Assembly: GCA_029961685.1 (NCBI GenBank) | Contig: JARWKL010000009.1 | Location: 10,491,758 to 10,555,757 of the forward strand | DNA length: 64,000 nt | Direction: 5' to 3' | Source: Aristolochia californica | Taxonomy: Eukaryota > Streptophyta > Magnoliopsida > Piperales > Aristolochiaceae | In this document: positions 56,701 through 64,000 of the stretch, piece after piece | Layout of the letters: the number at the start of each line of letters is the position of its first letter | Numbering within the stretch: position 1 is the stretch's first letter | Made by a program: the position numbers and the translations under genes | Notes under the pieces: model-generated | What the model was told of the DNA's origin: nothing | The model's database searches: none | The model's input: only the letters and a program-made list of their open reading frames with translations

Positions 56701-58002
56701 GAACCAACTTTAACTGCATCTAACTTTTCTTTCTTTAGCAAAGATAGTAATTATAAGAATATGTTTGACTTTCATATATTTACAATAATATTTTTATATT
56801 TATTTCATTATTAAAAATTAATAAAAATAAATGAACATAAACCGCGAACACATGAAATTCTAAATACATGTTCAAGAAGAAAATTGGAGTTTAAAATCAT
56901 TTAATTCGTCTTTGATTGTTGGATTAAAAATTTTGTGCACTTCTTAGACTTAAGTGCATAATCCTCTTTTCCCTTTGCAAACAACAATAAGTGTATAAGC
57001 ACATGGATGCAAGTCCTAGTGGATTTGTAAGCAAATTGTGTGATGTCTTCTATATTTGAAGTCCTTCAATGATATATGATATAATTAAATATTTTCAATT
57101 TTAATAACTTTTTTAATACAAGACAAGCTGATATGGTCATACACATCAAATCTTAGGATTTCAGAATCACTAACTTGAGAAGGCGTTGAGTAAGGAAAGA
57201 TGAAAGGAAGAGAGAAAGAGAGGTGTGAAGAAGAAGAAGAAAGCTCGAAGGAGAGGTGAAATGAAAGAAGCTTAAGGGGGGGTTAGTTAACTTGAAGGAC
57301 GAGATGATCTTCAACTGCATAATGCCCTTCAACACTTGAAAGCGTTAGTGGAGCGCAGATGAAGCTTTATCTCGATGCAGGGGATGAAGGGGTCCTTCAT
57401 CTCCAAGAAGGCCTTGTTTGATCTTCTTTGAGTTGAAGAACGCGCGACGATGGCTTTTTCCCCTCTCTCTCCTCGCACCCCCCCCCCCTCACGCATCGTC
57501 ATTTCTCGTTTTTTCTTCCTCTCTCCCGCACTCCATCTCTCATCTCCCTACGCCCCCCTCGACGACGCTGTTGCCATAAAATCGATCGGATTTTAGTCTC
57601 CGGCCACCGTCTCAGCTCCCTCTCGTCTCTGGCCTCATCTCTCGGTCTTCTCTCTGCCTCGCCCTCTCTCTCGCACCCCCTCTCTCGTCTCTGTGACTCC
57701 CTCTCTTCTCTCAGACTCGCTCTCTCTCGCTTCTCTCTCTCTTATCCCTCCCGACCTCCCTGTCTTCTCTGTCTTCTCCCTCTCTTCTCCCTTTCGGCCT
57801 CCCACTCCCTTTTCTCTCTAGCTATTCTCATTTTCCCCGAAAATATCTTTCGATTTTGTTCGATTTCCCCATTTCCATTTCTACTTTCTTCGATTTTGGA
57901 CATTTGGGCATCGATTGCTTAATTTCTACTTCGATTAGGCATCGATTTCTCCATTCGGCATCGATTTCACCCTTCGACTTCGGTTTTCCCCAAATTTCAG
58001 AA

Positions 58003-58640
58003 GGTATACCTAAACCCTAATTTTTTTCATTAAATTAGTGTTTATTTGATTTAATTTTTTTCAGTGCCTAATTGGGGGTTATTTGTGCATAATTGTGGGA
58101 TTTAGGGTTACGGTTTAGGGTCTAAATTCTTGATTCGTGTTAGGGATTATTTTTAGGGTTTGATGATTAGTATTTAAGGGTCCTATATTTAGGGTTTAGG
58201 GTTTATGGTTAAGGATTTAGGGGATTTTAGGGATTAGGCTTTTTAAGGTTTAGGGGGTTTAAGGTTTTTAAGGTTTTGGGGGTTTTGTGTTTTTAAGCTC
58301 TAGGGGTTTTTTGGGGGTAAGGTTTGGAATTAGGATGTAGGGTTTAGGGTTTAGGGCTTTTAAGGTATTAAGTTCTGGAATTAGTGTTTAGGGTTTAGAG
58401 TTTAGTAGGTGATAGAGTTTAGGGTTTGAAGGTTTAGGGTTTTTAATGTTTTGGGGGTTTTGTGTTTTTAAGCTCTAGGGTTTTTTGGGTTTAGGGTTTA
58501 GGACTTCTAAGGTTTAGGAGGTCTAGGGTTTAGGGTATTGTGTTATGGAATTAGAGTTTAGGGTTTAGAGTTTAGTAGGTGATAGGGTTTGACTTTAGGG
58601 TTTGATGGTTTATGGTTTAGGTTTTATTAGGGGTTTTTTA
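58003..58640. repeat. Telomere-like TTTAGGG-rich tract, intron-like
   Basis: About 640 bp rich in TTTAGGG and TTAGGGTTT variants, interrupted by TTTAAGGTTTTGGGGG units. It is bordered by AAG|GTATAC and TTTTTTAG, which look like donor and acceptor sites. Confidence 0.6.
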
Positions 58641-58641
58641 G

Positions 58642-58784
58642 TCCAATTCAAACAAAGCTGAGTCGCCTATACGGGGGTCCATTAGCCAACGAAACCTGAC
58701 CCCCATCACTGACGAGGTACAGTTCGTAGTGACTGTGAAGTTATATGGGGCTCAACAAGGGGTGGTTGGTGAATTTGGACTTGA
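58642..58784 (+). other. Unidentified exon-like open stretch in the TIR element
   Basis: After the acceptor TTTTTTAG, an open frame begins SNSNKAESPIRGS and continues through DEVQFVVTVKLYGAQQG to a possible donor near GTGTGT. The frame is open and less AT-rich than its flanks. The family is not recognised. Confidence 0.3.
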
Positions 58785-59883
58785 TGTGTGTATTTTCTCA
58801 TTGTTTAGTGCATATGCAGTAGTGAAAATAGTTTAATTAATTTTAAAATGTTTGAGAATGTTGTTGAGAATTTTTGAAGTGCTATGGAATGTTTTTGCCA
58901 TGTGGTAAGGAGATTCGAGTGTTAATTGAGTAAGGAGTAAGAAGCATTGAAATTGGAAATCTAGGATAGATGGGTGTAGATTTAATTGCTGAAATTTTAT
59001 ATTTTTGAGCAATTTAAGTATAGTTAGTTGAATGTTGAGTATAGATTTATGGAATTGAAGGTCTGAATTGGATATTTAGCTGATTTGATTTCTTGAATTT
59101 GATACCTTTACTTGATTTTGGCATAGTTAATTAAGGAGTAACAATTATTGAAATTAGAAATCTAGGATAGATGGGTGTGGATTTAATTACTGAAATTTGT
59201 ATTGTTCAGCACTGTAAGCACAATTAGTTGAATGTTGAATATAGATTTTTGGAATTGAAGGTCTGAGTTGAATATTTTAATTGGTTTGATTTCTGGAATT
59301 TGACATCTCTACTTGATTTAGACATAGTTAACTGAGTAAATTATAAGAAGCATTGAAATTGAACATCTAGGACAGACTGATGAGATTTGGCATCTCTACC
59401 TGATGAGACATAGTTAACTTGAGATTAGGGTTTTCGAAGTGATCCCCTAATCTGCTCCCTTAATCTTTATATAATCACTTACAGTTAAAATATTACATAA
59501 ATACCCTTAACCTTAGGGTTAGAAATAAAGACTAAGAACAAAAGATAAATTATATGCCACTCTTCTTCATGTCTTCTCGCACTCCCCTTCAAGCGGTGCA
59601 AAAACATCATAAAGTCTCAGCTTGAAGTTCGAGATGATCTTCAACCGCATGACGCCCTTCAACAGTTGAAGTCGTTAGTGGAGCGCAAATGACATTTCAT
59701 CAGGATGCAGGGGATGAAGCGGTCCTTCATCTCCACGGTTTAAAATCTTTCATCTCAAAGAAGGCCAAATTTGATCTTCATTGAGATGAAGGACACGCGG
59801 TGCTTCCCTTTCCCCTCTCTCTCCTCACACCCACCTCTCTCGCGCATCCTCGTTTTCCTTTTTTTTCTTCCTCTCTCCCATAC

Positions 59884-60177
59884 TCTGTCTCGGAAACTCT
59901 CCAAGTGGCGAAGCCCCAATGGATTGCGATTAGCCACCGGAGAAGCAAGAGACTCCGTCGGCGAAATTTCCACAAGGGTTCTCTATTCTCGGGGGCTGGG
60001 AAACAGAGCTTAACAGGTTTTCGAGAGTCCTCTGTCTCGAAAACTCTCCACGCGGCGAAGCCCCAACGGGCTGCGATTCGCCACTGGAGAAGCAGGAGAC
60101 TCCGTCGGTGACATTTCCGCTCAATCTCCGTCTCGGCAGCACAACGACAAATGACCCGACGGTGAAATTTTTGCAGA
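59884..60177. repeat. Two-copy tandem repeat, 147-bp period
   Basis: TCTGTCTCG followed by AAACTCTCCA at 59884 recurs at 60031 with a GGCGAAGCCCCAA core in both. The period is 49 codons, and open frames run through both copies on both strands. The two copies differ at several positions. Confidence 0.8.
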
Positions 60178-61030
60178 AGGAGGAAGAAGGCTTCCAATTA
60201 CAATTTTTCTAAGTTAGGAAAATTTAATCAGCGCAATACGCTGAGTCGCGAGCCGGACCGGGCTTACTGAACCGAGTCAACCCAGGCCAACTCAGACCAG
60301 GCCAACTAAAAAAATAAAAAATAAAAATAAAAATAAGCTCCAGTTTTGGGCGTCTAGAGGGTGGACATAGCTATCGCGGATGCTACTTGGGCACAGGTGG
60401 AGACATCGACATACAGACCCTACCTTCGAGCTTGAGGACAAGCCGTATTGATCTGTTCTGTAAATTCGGTTGGAGCTTGATTAGCTGCCTGGATTGATTT
60501 TCTCTGTTCGCCGTGATCTCTGGTTTTTCGGTGCCGTGGGAAGAAGACACTGTTGGAAAATTTGATTTTCCTAAGTTAGGAAAAAATTGATGTGGCGCCG
60601 TTCAAGCGCCTGACGCAACCCAACAACCCAACACTATATCAATTTTATTACTATATTAAACTTCATATTTAAGTCTCTGGTAAATAAAATATAATTAAAG
60701 TATGCATTTGATTAATTAATTACTTTTATTTTTGTGAAAATATATTATTAATTAATACCATGAAAAAATCTATCTTATGTTATTAATATAATACTTTTTT
60801 ATTCATTAATCATATTTATTTTTTATTTACTCTATTGTATTAGTGATTTAATAGTGGTAATTAAAATATTGTTAACTCAAACACTTGGTTTAATTAACTC
60901 ATTTTTATAATTAATAAAATCAATGGTTTTAAATTTCGAAGATGAAGATGAAGATGAACTTGTCCACACTAACACCCTATTTCGAAGATTTCGAACATGA
61001 ACTTGTCCACACTAACACCGACCCCCCCCC

Positions 61031-64000
61031 GTAGTTTTAAATGTCCTTGAAACAACAAGATTTATGAATATATCAACAACCTAACTTTGAGAGGAAACAT
61101 ACTCAAGGCTTATGACACCAACTTATAAATTTTCTCTTGTCTCCTTTCATAGAAGACTAGATTGGAGGCAATAGGGATGGGTGGTTAGTTATATCAATGG
61201 AGTTTCATCGGAATATCTTTGTTAAACTCCACTTCTGTGAGGAGAGACTTAATCCATATTAGTTAACTCACTGCATGTATTATGGCCTTGTATGCTACCC
61301 CTGCACTAGATCGAGCAACTATATTTTACTTTTTGCTCTTCCAAGTTACCAAATTTCCTCCAACTAATGTGCAATAGCTAGATGTAGATTTTTTGTCATA
61401 TGGAGAACCTACCCAACCAATATCTACAAAGCTTTTAACATTAATATGACCAAGGCATTTGTATAAGTGTCCTTGTCCAAGAAATCTTTTTAAGTATCAT
61501 AGGATCCATTTTAGAGCTTCCTAGTGAGAACTTTGAGGCCTATGCATGTACTGGCTAACAACATTTACTGTAAAGGAAATGTCAGGTCTAGTTACAGTAA
61601 GGTATATCAATTTTTCTACCATCCTTTGGTACTTTTCTACATCTACATCTTCTCCAGAACCAACACATAATTTCATGTTAGTGGTCATAGCAATGTCTGC
61701 ACATCCTTGTCTCATTAAGTAAATCAAGCACATATTTCCTTTGTGACAATCATGGCATAATTGGATTGTAGCTCTTCAATCTTAAGGAAATATTTGAGGA
61801 GTCTCAAGTCTTTTGTCTTGAATTCCTTACATAGGTTCTCTTTCACCCAACTGATACTTTTTGAATAACTTCTTTTTATAATAATATCATTGACATACAC
61901 AGCTAGGAGAGCAACTCCCTCATTAGTATTTTTAACAAATATCGAGTGATCCATCATACATCTATTAAAGCCAAATTAAAGCATTGCTAGTTGAACTTAT
62001 CAAAACATGCTCTTAGTGATTGTCTCAACCATATATAGATTTTTGTAATTTGCATACCAACTCCCTCTCGTCCACAAACCCAAGTGGTTGATCCATATAA
62101 ATCTCCTCTTTAATGTCTTCAAGTTAGAATTTCATTTTCACATCAACCTAAAATAAGGACAATTAAAAATTTTTAGCAAGAGGTAAAAGGAATTTATACC
62201 AAATTTAATGTGGCCATAGGGAAGCATGTCTCCTCATAATCAATTCCATAGCATTATCCCTTAGCCACCAGTTGAACTTTAAGCCTAGCCACTGCGCCAT
62301 CCAGGTTATGTTTAACTATGAACACCCATTTGCATCCCGTTGGTTTTTTATGGTGGTAGAGACACCAACTACCAAGTTTGGTTTTCATATAAAACTACCA
62401 TTTCTTCTTCCATTGCTGCTCTCCATGTTGGATGTTGAAAGGCCTCATGATAAGACCTAAGACAAGGTGTAGAAAAAGTAGAAGCAAGGTATGTGCAACA
62501 AGTAGAGGATAACCGATGAGTAGATACAAAATTAGATATAGGGTGATATGTAGAGGGGTTGAGTGCAAGACCGTCTTTCTTTCCTAATAGCAATAACCTG
62601 GTGTTATAGGGAGGACCAAGCACAACAAGCAAAGGAGGAGAACTGACCTCAAGATGATTTGTAGACTTCAAAGGAGGAGTGTTGTGGCCATTGAGAACGA
62701 GAATGTAGATGATTGTTGTTTGTGCGTGAACTGAATGGATCTTCCAGTAGCATCTTAGGATTTGGAAAACTTGTACAAGGTGAGAACCCAAGTGGTACAT
62801 TTCCAATGGATAAAAAAATTACGTCAAGAAAAGTCACATCTATTAGCACAAACAACCTTGAATGTCCTGAAAAATATATTTAATAGCCCAAGCGTCCAAC
62901 TTGTTTTTGTGAGTAGATGTGTCATGAATAGAACAAGTACATACAAAAATCTTCAAAGGAAGAGAAAAACCATTATCATTTGGGAACAACATGGAGTATG
63001 GTGACTTATTGTGAGGAATGAGGAAGGCAAACAATTAATAATGAGACAAACAATGAGAACAACATGTGGCCAATAGCAATAAGACACATTCATATACTAT
63101 AGTAAAGCCTTGAGAACTTCAAGTTACTATCATTTTTTTCTTTTAGTCACTCTATTCCATTATGGAGTGTAAACACATGATGTTTGATGAATAATATCAT
63201 CATCAATACAAAAATTCTAAAACTCACTAGACATATATTCTTTGGTATTGTCAAAGTGAAGGATTTTCAAATGTGACCAAATTTAGTGGAGATCATAGCA
63301 TAAAAAAATTTAAAATAGGTAAAACTTTAGACCTATATTTTATCAAGAATAACTATATAGTCATCAACAAATATGATAAAGTATTTAGACTACAAGATAT
63401 TTGAAACATTCAGTTGACCCCTTATATCATTAAGAACTTAAGAAAATGGAGTAACAACCTTAATTTCAGACCGAGAAGAATAAGTACTTTTATGATGTTT
63501 ACTCATATGACACACTTCACATTGTAAGTTAGAAATAGAATTCAAGGAGGTAAACAATGATTGGATAAAGTATAGTGAAGGATGTCCCAATCTATTATGC
63601 CATTGTAGAGCATTTTCTTGTGAACTTATTGTGGTAGTTACTACTGGCTTGTCTCAGAAGTAAATGCCCCCTACTCATCATCTCCACCAATCAACTGTTT
63701 GGTCTATAGATACTAAAAAATATAATGAGTAGGAAAAATTTATATAGAAATTTCACTTTTTTATTATCTAAATGACACACATTAACTCAATGGAAATCGA
63801 AGAACAAAAAGAACATCATTTAAGTAGAGAGGGGGTGTAGGAGCAGTGGATCCCATTCCTTGTATCATGGTTTGTGATCCATCTGCTATAGACACAAACT
63901 TATCATTCAGGCAAGGAGATAAAGAATTCAAGAGATTAAAATTACCAGTCAAGTGTTGAGAGGCCCAAGAGTCAATGATACAAGGAGATGAGAGGAAGAA
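61031..64000 (-). mobile_element. Minus-strand Copia, running off the right edge
   Basis: RNase H and connection remnants lie at 61060-61740 (RPDISFTVNVVSQYMHRPQ at about 61560). Reverse transcriptase continues at 61724-62400 (LLAVYVNDIIIK, the YVDD-type motif as YVND). A linker before it contains AFQHPTWRAAMEEEM (about 62420). Integrase scraps lie at 62843-63800. A protease/pre-integrase edge lies near 63960. Many stops. The LTRs are not visible; the 3' one should lie at or left of 61031, where the TIR element ends. Confidence 0.78.

Larger units (their letters stand above)
57276..61030. mobile_element. Large composite TIR element, GGGGTTAG family
   Basis: Left end GGGGGGGGTTAG after TAA (57273-57275); right end CACTAACACCGACCCCCCCCC at 61030 followed by GTAG. 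Shares with 12411-13940 the CT-rich leader with TTTCTACTTCGATT, the CCTAAGTTAGG palindrome (twice), AT-rich right half and ACACTAACACC subterminal repeats (twice here). A block of about 250 bp near the left end (57290-57540) recurs at about 59620-59890, so one element may be nested in or duplicated within another. No transposase was recognised. Confidence 0.65.

Noticed and set aside
1..64000. CRISPR arrays, bacterial operons, ribosome binding sites, rRNA genes
   Set aside because: No regularly spaced repeats or prokaryotic gene layout; all features point to plant nuclear DNA.

Overview
The window is nuclear DNA of a flowering plant, probably a eudicot. It is AT-rich and dominated by decayed Ty1/Copia retrotransposons, plant LINEs with a C-terminal RNase H, one Gypsy-like remnant, a TRIM element and TIR DNA transposons with TAA target duplications. 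Host coding DNA is split by GT-AG introns. No prokaryotic organisation, CRISPR array, rRNA gene or convincing tRNA gene was seen.

Only one host gene appears intact. It is a nine-exon gene on the minus strand (55132 down to 23793) for a predicted 365-residue protein with an N-terminal viroplasmin/RNase H1-type hybrid-binding domain and a C-terminal RNase H domain with all four D-E-D-D acidic residues. All eight introns have GT-AG borders and join in phase. Intron 3 is about 7.0 kb and intron 7 about 20.4 kb, because transposons have piled into them. The other host locus is a broken 3' part of a BAC2-like mitochondrial carrier gene on the plus strand (about 491-1367), interrupted by a 330-bp TRIM.

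Layout: 1-1.4 kb, carrier pseudogene plus TRIM. 1.8-2.3 kb, end fragment of a TIR element. 3.2-6.9 kb, LTR pieces, including a solo LTR with a perfect duplication. 7-14.3 kb, an old minus-strand SIRE-like Copia split by a plus-strand Copia (7876-12277, itself holding a TRIM solo LTR) and by a 1.5-kb TIR element (12411-13940). 14.3-22.9 kb, further Copia and SIRE debris in both orientations. 23.8-55.1 kb, the RNase H gene. Its intron 7 holds a 7.8-kb LINE (25750-33589, with two insertions of one Copia LTR family) and a 10.3-kb LTR element (33813-44156) enclosing a minus-strand Copia (35536-43440). Its intron 3 holds a short LINE with a 17-bp duplication, a Gypsy remnant, an ORF1-type LINE fragment and an inverted pair of Copia RNase H pieces. 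55.1-57.2 kb, upstream DNA with a possible organellar insert. 57.3-61.0 kb, a large composite TIR element. 61.0-64.0 kb, another minus-strand Copia running off the window.

The most informative material is the insertion history. Several insertions can be checked against an empty site inside the same window, and two restore the reading frame of the interrupted host element when removed. The TIR family (three members, shared palindrome, TAA duplication) is the best candidate for something not yet described.
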